Part shown: piece after piece, positions 33,415 to 44,191 of the stretch
How the letters are laid out: the number at the start of each line of letters is the position of its first letter
Position numbering within the stretch: the first letter of the stretch is position 1
Assembly: GCF_910592395.1 (NCBI RefSeq)
Contig: NC_088316.1
Coordinates: 6,694,001-6,758,000, forward strand
Length of the DNA stretch: 64,000 nucleotides
Reading direction: 5' to 3'
Source of the DNA: Lineus longissimus
Taxonomy: Eukaryota > Nemertea > Pilidiophora > Heteronemertea > Lineidae
Translations under genes and position numbers: made by a program
Notes under the pieces: model-generated
The model's database searches: none
The model's input: the letters and a program-made list of their open reading frames with translations, nothing else
Told to the model about the DNA's origin: nothing

Positions 33415-34809
33415 TTACTCGTCGTTACCATTCTCATCACTGTCACTGTGGGCTGGCATGCCCACAAACAACACTGCATCACCATCATTGTTATTCTCAT
33501 AAGCGTCGTGGTGATCAGCGTCCACTGGCTCTGCTTCCTCTGCTGCCCTGTCGCGATCCAACAGGACCTCAAATCCACGGCGTGGTCGATCCGGTGAAAC
33601 ATCAGTCCAAGCGTTGCTGATGATCGCTACTACATCTCGTAGTCTGATAGGATCGCATTGGCCATCCATGCCCGTCCTCTCCTTTTTCCACCTTTTCCAA
33701 TGCCTTCTAATCTTTGACTTGAAGGAGTACATGACGGCGATATCCAAAGGCTGAGCCAGTGACGTGCAGCCTGCAGGGACGAATTGCAGGATACCCCCAA
33801 GGTTTGTTACTGCCATACCGAAGTCCTCTGACCGATGCACCCGGTATCTGTCGACAAGAAGTACAAAGTTCTCATTCTGTCTATTCTCTTCAACGTGTGG
33901 TTCAAAGATTTCTGTCATCCAGTGCAGAGCAGTTTCAAGGCGCATCCATCCAGTTTGAGATGAGGTAACAACAACATTATCTGGAAGGTCCATTGCTTCT
34001 AGCTCTGCCAGCTGTCCGACAAACCCTCTGCGAGGAAATGTTATGTGGGCCTTGAGCTTGTCTCCCGCTCTCGAGATGCATAACGTGACTGTACATCCTA
34101 ATTTGACGTTTGTTCTGGAAGTACGTACATCAATGTTCATTTCACCACGCGTGCTACAGGTGTAGAGGCAAGGACAATCAAACAATACAAAAGTCTGGTC
34201 CATATTGAATAGCTCCTCTGGCCTTAGGTGATATACAACAACAAGAGCGTTTAATTCATCTCGTAGAACGGTGATGCGAGCTTGAGCATCGGCTGGGATA
34301 AGCGTGCTGTTTTTATTTTTCTTACGAAAGGAAATCCTTTTCCTCTCCTTGAAGCGATCACACCATCCCACCGACGCTTGAAAGCGCACATGTTCTGGTC
34401 TTGTCTGGATGAGACGGTCCCTTTCTTCCTGTGGCAGATTATCCCACCATTCGTTAAAGAGATGGGTGGCTTTCTCCTGTATCTCTAAACATGAAACTGT
34501 TAGTCCTTTGGCCCTTTCGACAAGAAACCACCCGTGTAGCATGTGTTCAATTTCGGGCCAGTAACCATCATGATCATCCCGTAGTCTACGGCGAGCTTTC
34601 TTGTGGTCCGTTGCAGCTTCTTCAAACTTTGCTCGTTGCGGTTCCCACTTTCGGAATGTATCGAATGGTATCCGATAGTGTTCGGCATATTCACGAACAG
34701 TCTGTACCGTTCCAGCAGCCAGGACATTTTCGAAGTCAGTTAGATGTTGACGTTTTTCTTTAACTGTATAGCTTCGGCGGCGGGCAGGTGACCCACCTTC
34801 CGCCATCAT
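33415..34809 (-). CDS. Pogo-like transposase (HTH + CENP-B-type HTH + DDE_1), 464 residues
   Basis: A single uninterrupted frame. Residues 13-55 form a helix-turn-helix (VREYAEHYRIPFDTFRKW), and about 85-165 match the CENP-B/Tc5-type DNA-binding domain (GWCDRFKERKRISFRKK at the end). Residues about 190-400 are the DDE_1 nuclease: D204 in FNMDQTF, D320 in FVLLVDRY and D356 in LAQPLDIAVM, giving the D-D-D triad. After the second Asp comes Arg rather than the more usual Asn or Gly. The C-terminus is acidic. The protein binds the element's inverted repeats and cuts and pastes it at TA sites in the nucleus. ATG 34809 and 34806 are both possible starts. A domesticated gene is possible, but the matching inverted repeats and TA duplication favour a transposon gene. 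Confidence 0.88.
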   Translation of the reverse strand: MMAEGGSPARRRSYTVKEKRQHLTDFENVLAAGTVQTVREYAEHYRIPFDTFRKWEPQRAKFEEAATDHKKARRRLRDDHDGYWPEIEHMLHGWFLVERAKGLTVSCLEIQEKATHLFNEWWDNLPQEERDRLIQTRPEHVRFQASVGWCDRFKERKRISFRKKNKNSTLIPADAQARITVLRDELNALVVVYHLRPEELFNMDQTFVLFDCPCLYTCSTRGEMNIDVRTSRTNVKLGCTVTLCISRAGDKLKAHITFPRRGFVGQLAELEAMDLPDNVVVTSSQTGWMRLETALHWMTEIFEPHVEENRQNENFVLLVDRYRVHRSEDFGMAVTNLGGILQFVPAGCTSLAQPLDIAVMYSFKSKIRRHWKRWKKERTGMDGQCDPIRLRDVVAIISNAWTDVSPDRPRRGFEVLLDRDRAAEEAEPVDADHHDAYENNNDGDAVLFVGMPAHSDSDENGNDE

Positions 34810-35288
34810 TGAGTCTTCGATTTGTACTGATCTGTACGTCTCCTTCCATGTAGATGTTGTTTTAAGCCCTTCCTAACTAAACGTTTTTTACCAATGAAAT
34901 GGAAGCATTAATTTTACCAAAGCATGTTGCTTTAAAGTCAACGCAAAGCAATAAATCAAAGAATGAGGAATCAAACTCCTAACAATGAGGCAGCCACCAC
35001 GGTGTATGCCTGATCTATAATTGGTCCAAGAAAGATGAGTAGCTATTGATCAAGCATTGTATAGTGATCACCACCTATTGCCTAATCAATAGGATACTGT
35101 AGCCTGAAGAGCGTGTCAATCATTCATGAAGTAAAACTGGTCATTGACATGTTCAAATTTTTACAAGGCATTCAACTTGGCTACCCATGGTGAAATAGTG
35201 TAGTATTATCATTTGAATGGCATTTCTGGGAGGAGCTATGACTTAGGCCAGGCCATGCCTACCAGACCTTATATCTGGGATTCTAGTG

Positions 35289-35771
35289 TATATTCTCATT
35301 CGGTGTAGAATGAAAATATTCTCACAGATGTGCCCTAGATCAAAAGTAACGTACATTGCTTATTAATCTCTGTAAATAATGCATGAGTTGTGCACACACG
35401 GTTTGGTTTAATTACTGGAACTGGCACGCTGGCACTGGTACTGGCCCAAGGATGCGTTCCGAAATGGCCTGCAGTCAAGTGGAATTCATATGAAATCAGA
35501 CTGCTGCTTATAGGCCTATTGTTAAGTGCGAGGCGTGCATCCTTGGGCAGAGGGCAGGGACAAGCAAGCCTGTCACTCAGTGGTACAGATAGAGCGATAC
35601 AGATTAGCTATTACAATGTATCAGGCCTAGGTCATTTTCTCCAGAACTGTGTGGCATCTCGTTCATAGTGTCCTATGCTGTCTGCCACTATCATGGGCCT
35701 TGCCAGTGTCTATGGAATTGTCTTTGTAGCATATCCTATGCACTACCTACTTACTGCACACTGTAGCCAAT
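35289..35771. other. Noncoding spacer
   Basis: About 480 bp right of the pogo element with no recognised gene; it ends at the second 118-bp MITE. Confidence 0.4.
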
Positions 35772-35889
35772 GGGTGATATGAATAAAGACTAGCAAATGC
35801 TTTTATCTAAATCTCCATGTACATTTACAATAGGCCTTCCTGTACAAAACCGGAGTAAAAGCATTTGCTAGTCTTTATTCATATCACCC
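35772..35889. mobile_element. 118-bp MITE with GGGTGAT ends, copy 2
   Basis: Same length and order as 25044-25161 with only a few differences. Flanked by AAT on both sides (35769-35771, 35890-35892). Noncoding. Confidence 0.85.
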
Positions 35890-35892
35890 AAT

Positions 35893-36965
35893 GTGTAGGC
35901 ATGTAATTGACATGACAGAACAGAAGTAAGTGCATTAGACTAGAACTGACCAGCATTAGGTGTACCGAAGCCCACTGCCGACAAATGGTACCAGGTTCGA
36001 GATCGACTGGACAATTAGCACCCTGGGTGCCATTACACTGGACAAACAGCACCCAGCTTCTTTTTACATGTTGTAATAAGTCTAAAGTAATAGGAAAATG
36101 CATACGTACTAGGTTATTTCGGTTTTGTATTGGAAATATGGCAACTTTAATTGATAGGTTTTGACCTTCTTTGCTAGTCAATAGTCGTAGATATCGTAGA
36201 TTGCACTTTCCTATTACTTTCAACTTCAAACGAAAGGCAGTTTTTTTCTGAATAATCCGATAACTACCACTTTTTTGTTTACATATTACCGGCATTCTTT
36301 TTTATCAACACGTTTTCAAGCCAGCTGACGAGTCAAATATACATTAACGCATGCTTGCCTTTCCCGGGAATGACCCGGCAAATTCAAATTATATTCGTAT
36401 TATGTTCGCGGATCTGAAACAAACTGCACAAACTTTTTTTCATCGATTATCGTTGCTCGTGACAAAACGTGATTTTTTACTTCATTAAATCTGGTAAACG
36501 AAAAGGTTTGTTGTATTTTTTGTGTAGATTGACACCCATGACGAAGTGGGCATTTTCCGCACTTTACAGTTCATTTCTCGATCACTCTTGAGGAAATGTT
36601 CGTAAATCGCGAATAAATAGTCGCGAAAAATTACCGATTCACAGTGAATATAGATATTTGGCAGATGCAATGCAATTCTGAGGTTTGCAGCTCAAACACT
36701 GCAAAAAAGAGCGGTTGGCAAAGTTCGTAACACAAATAAAATTGAGTTTAACTCGATCGGACGATTACTTTTATTGAATTACCAAACGTACTTGAAAATG
36801 GAGTATTACCCTTTACCATAATTGCTGTCGGTCGATCAATATCGAATATTACACTGAATCCGATATTTCAAATGTTTGATTAAAATTTCAGATCCATGTA
36901 TCTAAAATGCTGCTGTTTAAAAATAGCATAATGTACATGTAACCTCGAATTCGAATATGGTCATA
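35893..36965. other. Noncoding, nothing recognised
   Basis: About 1.1 kb, AT-rich. A minus-strand open frame (35879-36295) has no domain and overlaps the MITE end, so I do not call it. Confidence 0.4.
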
Positions 36966-37367
36966 GGGCCCATATTCATAAAAGCCTGCTAAGCCTAGTT
37001 GGCAACTATTTTTGACCCTAGCTGCCAACTAAGCGCAGTTGGATACGAAGTACTTCTGTATTATTCATAAACACCCCGCTAAGCTCGACTTGCAGCTGCT
37101 GGGGTCAATGGTCTGGCTCTTAAATGGATTCAGTCGTATCCGTCAGGGAGGACTCAGTGTGTGAAAATCGGGAAGGCCTGCTCTACCCCAATCAGTGTTG
37201 ATTTTGGGGTGCCCCAGGGTTCGGTCCTGGGGCCACTCTTGTTCACCCTTTACACAAACCCCCTCAGTGACATACTGACTCCTCACTGCGGTTTCCATTT
37301 CTATGCTGACGATGCACAGTGCTACTTGGTTTTGACATGAGCCAACTTGGTGCGAGGGTTTCTTTTC

Positions 37368-37526
37368 TGCAAGTTGCAAGTTGCAAGTTGAAAATGAAAG
37401 TTGCAAGTTAAAAATGCAAGTTACAAGTTGAAAATGAAAGTTGCAAGTTCGAAATGCAAGTTGCAAGTAGGAAATGCAAGTTGCAAGTTGAAAATGCAAG
37501 TTGCAGGTTGAAAATGCAAGTTACAA
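37368..37526 (+). repeat. TGCAAGTTGCAAGTTGAAAA minisatellite, left-end array
   Basis: Irregular array of 10- and 20-bp units of GCAAGTT, with GAAAATGAAAG and GAAATGCAAG variants. It forms the left terminus of the 4-kb insertion. Confidence 0.85.
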
Positions 37527-38036
37527 AAAATGTATATACCCTTTTCCAGAGGCAAACAAATAGACCAGCCATCAGCCTGTCTCACTTCTGTTCCATAGGT
37601 CTTGCCACTTCACGATGCTTTCTTGCACTTAACCCCCCCCCCCGCAGTGTTGTGTGCTCAATAGCCTTGAGGACTGTATTCAATGCAAACTTAACACTAG
37701 AGAGTGCTTTTTCGGTGCTCAAAGTACCCTCTAGTATATATCGATGAGTGGCTGCCATCTTGAAAAGTAGTTCCGGCGCGGAAGTTTAAGATGAATTTCG
37801 TCCTTTTGTGATCAGGATTTACGAGTAAGCTATCATGAGGCGGTGACAATTGTGTATTTTCGAAAGTTTCGGACCAGCTCAGTATGATTTTATGATCGTA
37901 ACTTATTTTTTGAAAGATTAGAAGAAGTTCTGGCAGCCCATTTGAGGCAAGTTTGGGGTTGTGAGTGTTCGTGTGAATTGGCGAAATCTATTTTTAGACT
38001 GGCCTTGTCGTCATTCAAAATGGAAGTTTCGCAACG

Positions 38037-38216
38037 CCGGTGTTACATCTGTGGTTGTTTCCCATGTGTCGGTGTTTCCAAACAATAGGCAGCTAGAGAG
38101 ACCACGACTTTTCAATAGGGGGGATACACAGAAAAACTTGTCAATCTATTTTTGAGAGTTCCCAAACAATGGGGGGAAACACTCAAAAACAGAAACACTC
38201 AAAAACATTACACCGG
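38037..38216. mobile_element. 180-bp MITE with CCGGTGT ends, copy B
   Basis: Reverse-orientation copy of 12299-12479 with ends CCGGTGTTAC and TTACACCGG. Nested within the 4-kb insertion. Confidence 0.75.
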
Positions 38217-38495
38217 CAGTGTTTGATATTGGAGCATCTCCACCTGGCGGAGAGATTGAATACTGTTGTGGAGTTAGTATTCAATGCCCTATGCACTGCA
38301 CATACTACGATGCACCTTCTTCGATGACAGTTCTAAATCCCTGGAATGTTCCAGTCTATGAGCACAGTTCCAAGTGTTGCACTAGGGGAGAATCTTCTGA
38401 CACTATCCCAACTACATTTGACTTTCGGGATTTTTAGAACTGTCCGTTTCATTGAACAACTGGAATGGGAGGACCCCTTTGTATACGGTTTTCTT

Positions 38496-38675
38496 GAAAA
38501 TGCAAGTTGCAAGTTGAAAATGCAAGTTGCAAGTTGAAAATGCAAGTTGCAAGTTGAAAATGCAAGTTGCAAGTTGAAAATGCAAGTTGCAAGTTGAAAA
38601 TGCAAGTTGCAAGTTGAAAATGCAAGTTGCAAGTTGAAAATGCAAGTTGCAAGTTGAAAATGCAAGTTGCAAGTT
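38496..38675 (+). repeat. 20-bp minisatellite, nine exact units
   Basis: The unit TGAAAATGCAAGTTGCAAGT is repeated nine times without a visible change. Because the unit length is not a multiple of three and lacks stops on the minus strand, it creates three overlapping false open frames there. Confidence 0.95.
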
Positions 38676-41179
38676 TCAATCAATCAAATTGAAAATCTTA
38701 TGCAATGTAGTACTCAAAGTAGATTGCTTATGCCATGTTACTGGTAGGCCTACTCGAGGTAGACTGTCTATAGATTGTTTAAGGAACCAAATGGCAGGAA
38801 AAGATCTGGTAGGCCAGTATTGGGTTTCTTCAGTAAACTCGTTAAACCCACATTTAAATATTGACGTGTCTATTCCATTTTCTATTCCATGGTCATTGTG
38901 AGGTGAACATGTACTGGGTTATTTTCTATGTTGTGTTCTCCATCTATCTATACTATTAAAAGAATAGACTATGGGACTATGCGGAAATACCAATGGACCT
39001 GTGCTCATGAAACTTTCCCAACGTGTCAACTTGATTGGGGGTTGATACTGTGCTCTCGTGTTTAAAAAAGTCTAGCAGGCTTGGTCAAATCAATCTATCG
39101 TATAGTATGTACACCATATTATCAACAAGATTGGCGTATGATGCATATCTGGATTATAAGATGGCCATTGACGCCTTATTCTGTGACTCTGGCATGCAGT
39201 TCACCCTCCTAATCAAGGCAGCTGGCAACTTTCAGCATCTGAACACTACCCGTTAATCCAGTCGTCTATCCTCGCACCTACTCACACAAACAGGGGATAG
39301 AGTGGGTTTTGCGGTGACCCCAGACTGAATTATTGAGTCTACTGAACACGGACTGAACAAAATCATGCAAATAATCATTTTTCAGTTTCCCTTTAGAGTA
39401 AATTCCTTGGATCTTCAATATGATTCCAGTGAAGAAACTGGTTCCTCGATTTAAAGTAACAGGAAGTCTTTTGATTTCTATTCAGGATTGAATGCATCAA
39501 CAAAAAGTTAGAAAAAAATGTTTACTTAACTTTATTGAATCATCATATAATAATGCAGAACTATTTTTTTATGAAACACTCTGTATGCTGACACCATTGA
39601 AGCATGAACGTTGAGACATAAGAAGGATTATTATAATAGGTACAGTATGAAATTATAATTTCTAACTTTCTAACTTGCCATCTCTTAGTCGCCAAAATCC
39701 CTAAGTCGACGTAAAATTCTTGATCCCAACCATGCAAAATCAATGATTTTCCCCTCTCAGCTCTTTACACCCAGTCTCTCCACAAACCTTCAGTAGAAAT
39801 CAAGGAATGCTACAACCAGCGCTACACTTGGCAATTCGGCCAGTTCACAGTTAACTACACAGTGGCTCTGGCAGGGTATCTATCCCACTACTCCAAATCA
39901 CGTGCAACCACGCATATACATGATTAATGTTTTAAGGATATAGAAATCTTGACCTTGAGTGTGTTTAGCATCAGTTTTGATCATTGCCCATAGGAGCCAA
40001 AAATTGGTTGGGCTTCCCAAAAAGGTAATTTATGCTAAAAATACTATAGGGCTTACGTAATATGCACAAAATGTGATGAAAACAGATCAAGAAACCCAAT
40101 ATTGAAATATGCAATGGAATTCCTGGCTTTCTTAAATCATTTATCTAGACAGCATCCAACTTCAACTCTCTAGAAACCACCCATAACCGGAACGTGGGAA
40201 AAATTCTAGGATAGTGCCAAAGAACTTAAAATTAGACTTAAAACTACAGTAAAGGCTTATACCCACGGACGCGATTTGTTGCCTTTGTCGCGCTTTCGTC
40301 CAAAATACAGCATGCATGTATTTTGAATATTACAAAATCTATTTGATCCCAAACCTAACTCTATATCAATGCCAAGCTATTGTTCATAGGACACTTCACC
40401 CAGGACACTTAAAACCTTTACACCAGTTATCATTTGACCAAAAAGTCAACACACTCTTTTAATAGGCCCTAACCGATCGGCAGCTTTATCAATCATACTT
40501 GCATGCATGAATTTGGCCCTTGGAATTGAGGCGTTCGGACAATTTGACAATGCGACAACGGAAGAGCCTAGGGCAAAATCAGATCTGATCCTTTTGACCT
40601 GGGCTGTTCTTTGCATTGCTCATCTACCCTACCCTATAGTTGGACTCAGTTAGATTAGAATGTGTCAGCTAAGTGGAATTTTAAAGTATGCGCTCTTGGG
40701 AGCCGGGGATGTGTGTGGTCAAGCTCACTGTAAACTCTAGAATCTAGAACTCTAAAATCAACATTTTTTACTGTAGGGGGCCTACTCTTTATGAGGGGGG
40801 TCTAAGGAAAAGAGTACTCTTAGCAACCTAGTGAAAACGTTGGAAAGTGAACAACCCAATATAGTCTATGCTAAAAATGTCCAGTAGGCATAGTCAGGCA
40901 ACATGCATGACATGAGATTGATCGAGATAATAGTAGCCTTGGCATGATATATAGCTACCGGTATACAATCAAAATACAATGTACAATCAAACTTATGAAT
41001 TGACCAGGCCATGCTCTCTAAACAGCATTGACCTTTGAGCAAAATTGCTATCAGGACAAAAACGCATGTATTAGATGAATCGTACTTGCGAACGACAGTA
41101 AACATGCATGAATAGATATCGCACTACACGGTTGAACTTTGTGAAGGGATCTTTGTAATTTTGATGAAAATATATTTGT

Positions 41180-41378
41180 AACTTGCGCAACTTGCAACTT
41201 GCATTTCCAACTTGCAACTTGCATTTCCCACTTGCAACTTGCATTTCGAACTTGCAACTTGCATTTCGAACTTGCAACTTGCATTTTCAACTTGCAACTT
41301 GCATTTTCGTCTTACAACTTGCAACTTGCATTTCCAACTTGCAACTTGCATTTCCTAATTGCAACTTGCAACTTGCAT
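41180..41378 (-). repeat. 20-bp minisatellite, right-end array (inverted)
   Basis: Reverse-complement orientation of the same unit (AACTTGCAACTTGCATTTCC), about ten units with variant positions. It forms the right terminus of the 4-kb insertion. Confidence 0.9.
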
Positions 41379-42491
41379 ATTAGCAACACTCACTTGGTGC
41401 AGGGACATTATCCATGGGTGACTGCATTTTGAAGGTCAGTGCATGGTTGTTAGAGAATAGGCTGCTGTGTAACAATGAGAAAACTGAGTTCATCGTTATC
41501 AGATCCCCATACATGAAAGATGTGCCTAGCATCTCAGGTATCAAAGTGGTTGATTGTGTTGTGGATCCCGCAGACTCAGCAAGGAACCTGGGGGTAATTT
41601 TAGACAAGTACCTTAACTTCAGGCAACATATTTCAAACATTGTTCGAAATGCGAATCTCGGGATCCACAACATCAGTCGAATCAGGCGATCCTATCAAAA
41701 TCTTCTGCCAGGCAGTATACACAGCTCCTAATAACATATCTCGCCTGGATTTCTTCAAGTCTCTGTTAATGGGCCTACCAGCCAATTTCATCTCGAAATT
41801 GCAGAAAGTGCATAACTCTGCATCCCGACTCGTTACAAGGAGCAGGAGGTCAGAGCATATCACCCAATTCTTCAGGATCTGCACTGGCTTCCTGTCTCAC
41901 AACGCATTGACTTTAAGGTACTAGTGCTGACCTTTAAGGCCATACACGGGCTGGCACCTGTTTACCTGAAGAATCTCATCAGTGTTAGGGGTCAGTCTCG
42001 GGTGCTTCGTTCATCATCCCATACCCGGTTGATTCAACCGAAGCCACTCGGTTCAGGTTATGCTGAACGTGCTTTTGCATCCGCGGCACCCAGGCTATGG
42101 AATAAGTTTGCCCCCGAGACTGACTTCTTGCACTGACATCAGGGAATTTAAGGCACTCTTGAAACCCTTTCTGTTCAGGAGTGCCTTTCCATCAAATTAG
42201 ATTTTTTTTTTTTTAGTGTAAAGCGCTTTAAGCGGGAATATTTATCCTGGATTTAGCGCTATAGAAGTTCCATTTTATTATTATTATTAAAGGGAAGTGC
42301 CCGGGAAAAAAAGGGGAGTTTTGCACGGCCCGGTCAAAACCTTAGGCGGGAATAAGGTTTCATTGATAAATATAAGGAGTTTCAAGGCCCCCAAATCACT
42401 TGTAAGGTTCAATAGATAATGGCCTTTCATTGGTTTACCGTTTGCGTGTCATTTACATACTCTCATCTTGAAAAATATGACAATATTACGA

Positions 42492-42881
42492 TCACGTTAT
42501 TGATTTTTGCAACATTTTCGGTAATGCGCCCCTTGCGGATCTGTAAGGTACCATTCGGATGCTTGAAAAATGCCGCGTCTCGTCGATTCGCTCGCGGATA
42601 AACGCATCAGGTTGACTGACGAGACCAGCGTCTCTAGAGGCTCCGACATTCGCCATCAGCAGTGACAGGTCACTTGGCTGGAATGGCCCCATCTCCTCTT
42701 CACTCATGTTCATTGCCCGCAATTCTGGCAAATATCTTGAGTCGTCATGGTTGTCAAACAAGTCTTGGATAATATGCTGCTCCATTTCTTCTGTACTGTT
42801 CGGATCAGGGGCCTCGCTCTCCACCGGCCCAGAATCCACCGGCGACTCGAAATCCATACTACTATTCTCTCCATTTTCCAT
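42492..42881 (-). CDS. Hypothetical acidic protein exon
   Basis: The minus-strand frame is open from 43130 to 42492. The likeliest start is the Met at 42881, where an acidic, Ser/Pro/Glu-rich sequence begins (MENGENSSMDFES) and continues with ELRAMNMSEEEMGPF. I recognise no domain. A GTACCT donor-like site near 42548 suggests the exon may end there. It lies between the L2-like tail and the right inverted end at 44191, so it could be a relic of that element's own gene or a host exon. Upstream DNA to 43130 reads less like protein. Confidence 0.3.
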   Translation of the reverse strand: MENGENSSMDFESPVDSGPVESEAPDPNSTEEMEQHIIQDLFDNHDDSRYLPELRAMNMSEEEMGPFQPSDLSLLMANVGASRDAGLVSQPDAFIRERIDETRHFSSIRMVPYRSARGALPKMLQKSIT

Positions 42882-43130
42882 TTTCTCCTCTCTCCAACTC
42901 ACTACTATCGCTATTGACTGCGTAACATACACTAACATTCTTTCGCTATCATTGCTAACTTCATTTACTAGAACACTGGCCTCTTTGTAGCCGATTATGT
43001 AACCCATAGTGGAAACACCTGACAGCGCCGCCCGGCATGATCCACGTGCTACTGGCATATTTATAACTCGTAGTAAATAAGGTTGTAAAAATATGCAAAC
43101 GAGATGCCGTATTGGAAACCATGACGTCAC

Positions 43131-44119
43131 TAAGCAGTTCTTGTTTCTGCTACGGGTGGCGCTGTTGCTTGCTTCTGGAGGCGCTATTCAACCTCTTTAA
43201 GCTCAGTTTGGTGCTAAGTTGTCTGCTGACTTTAGAGGTGCTCTGGGGTACCTCTAAATTCACTGGTTGGCAATTAATTTTGTCATCTCTGAATTGGAGT
43301 CAGAGGCAATATGAATTCAGGAGCTACCAAAATTGCATCGTGTGATGAGAAAAGAGCAGGCTTCAGAGACACATTTATTTTTGTGATATATTAAAATATC
43401 AAAATAATTTTTGTTCAAGATTTTTCAACGCAACTGTTCTGTTCAATCGCCTCATGACACACTTATTCCATAAATTTGAGCATTATTACATGTTGATATC
43501 TTGAAATTTTAAGCGAAATATTATATCATCGTAATCATAACATTTTTGATATGTTTCTGCCTCTCCAGGTGATATTTTGATTTGATTTTTTTACGTATGC
43601 TCATGTTACCCCTCTAGTATTCAATGACATTGAAAAATCCTATAATAACAAAGAATATCAAAATGTCAAAATTATAATAATTTCTATACAATATCACGAA
43701 CATTAAATAAGAACTCTAGTTTCAAGCAAACTCGAAAACGTGGACAAAACAAAATTTAATCAACCGGGTATATCTTTTTTATTTTGGAGGCTTTTTAATT
43801 CTCAAAATCAAACTAGCAAACCCTGCAACATTAAAAAAAGCCAATAGGGAAATAATAGACAATCCCAACCAAATGCCGCAATCGGAATCAAAATCGGTCC
43901 ATCTAATGCGGAGTTTCAAATTATTTTAGATGTTGATATTAAGCCGAAAGGCACACACAAAATGCTCACATGCCATCCCCTATTGAAAGATACTAACGCG
44001 CCTTGTGTTATGTGGTTTGGGACAAAGGCCAAATGCCTAGCTAACAGCTAACAAAATCTTAGTTGACAACTACCTGGCAATATTCTTATCAGAAAAATAG
44101 CAGCAGACTATGGAGCAGC
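43131..44119. other. AT-rich noncoding DNA
   Basis: About 1 kb with many AATATC and TTTTTGAT-type words; no gene. Confidence 0.4.
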
Positions 44120-44191
44120 CAACTAGGCATTTGACAGTCTGCTAAGGCCTAGTTGGCAGCTAGTTTAGCAGGGTTTTATGAATATGGACTC

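Larger units (their letters stand above)
23855..35288. mobile_element. Pogo-like DNA transposon enlarged by a nested BEL/Pao insertion
   Basis: TA dinucleotides (23853-23854, 35289-35290) flank terminal inverted repeats that share ACTAGAATCCCAGATATAAG; similarity continues through GCTCCTCCCA to about 70-80 bp. The pogo-type transposase gene (33415-34809, minus) lies near the right end. Removing the BEL insertion (7,441 bp plus 5 bp of target duplication) leaves about 3,988 bp, a normal size for an autonomous pogo element. Left-side DNA (23940-25043 and 25165-25442) and 32894-33410 show no other gene. The transposase frame is intact, but the element is now 11.4 kb long, so mobility as a unit is doubtful. 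Confidence 0.8.
37354..41391. mobile_element. 4.04-kb insertion with minisatellite ends and 9-bp target duplication (Mutator-like candidate)
   Basis: A perfect 9-bp direct repeat ACTTGGTGC (37345-37353, 41392-41400) flanks it. The extreme ends are imperfect inverted repeats, GAGGGTTTC... and, from the other side, GAGTGTTGC..., and run straight into inverted arrays of a 20-bp repeat (37368-37526 and 41180-41378). A third array in the left orientation lies inside (38496-38675). The inside also holds a 180-bp MITE (38037-38216) and a poly-C tract (about 37630), but no transposase. A 9-bp duplication with G-starting, repeat-rich ends fits Mutator-like elements; that assignment is inference. Remaining internal DNA (38680-41180) has no gene I can support. 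Confidence 0.7.
37101..42290 (+). pseudogene. L2-like reverse transcriptase fragment split by a 4-kb insertion
   Basis: The left part (37101-37340) encodes the RT palm: LALKWIQSYPSGR, GVPQGSVLGPLLF and the catalytic YADDAQ. A frameshift follows within the last bases before 37354. The right part (41401-42200) resumes with WLLENRLLCNNEKTEF, NLGVILDKYLNFRQHIS, a frameshift near 41690-41730, then KLQKVHNSASRLVTRSRRS, GLAPVYLKNLI and RLWNKFAP. A CGCTTTAAGCGGG tail and ATT repeats end it at about 42275-42290. The two halves join at the 9-bp duplication ACTTGGTGC that brackets the insertion at 37354-41391. It is 5'-truncated with several frameshifts, so dead. Confidence 0.85.
36966..44191. mobile_element. 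Candidate host element with CATATTCATAAA-type inverted ends
   Basis: The left end (GGGCCCATATTCATAAAAG at 36966) and the right end (reverse complement reads GAGTCCATATTCATAAAACC, ending 44191) are inverted. Both continue with CTGCTAA and CTAGTTGGCA or CTGCCAACTAGG. The left end also has a direct partial repeat at about 37062-37098. If one element, it has received an L2-like insertion at about 37100-42290. Alternatively these are two separate MITE relics in opposite orientation. No target duplication is clear. Confidence 0.45.

Noticed and set aside
35879-36295. 138-residue minus-strand open frame
   Set aside because: Overlaps a MITE terminus and shows no domain.
38496-38675. CRISPR-like regular repeats
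   Set aside because: Units are directly adjacent with no spacers, and the DNA is eukaryotic.
38333-38683. Three overlapping minus-strand open frames with repeating peptides
   Set aside because: They come from a stop-free 20-bp minisatellite read in all three frames; no start context or conserved protein.
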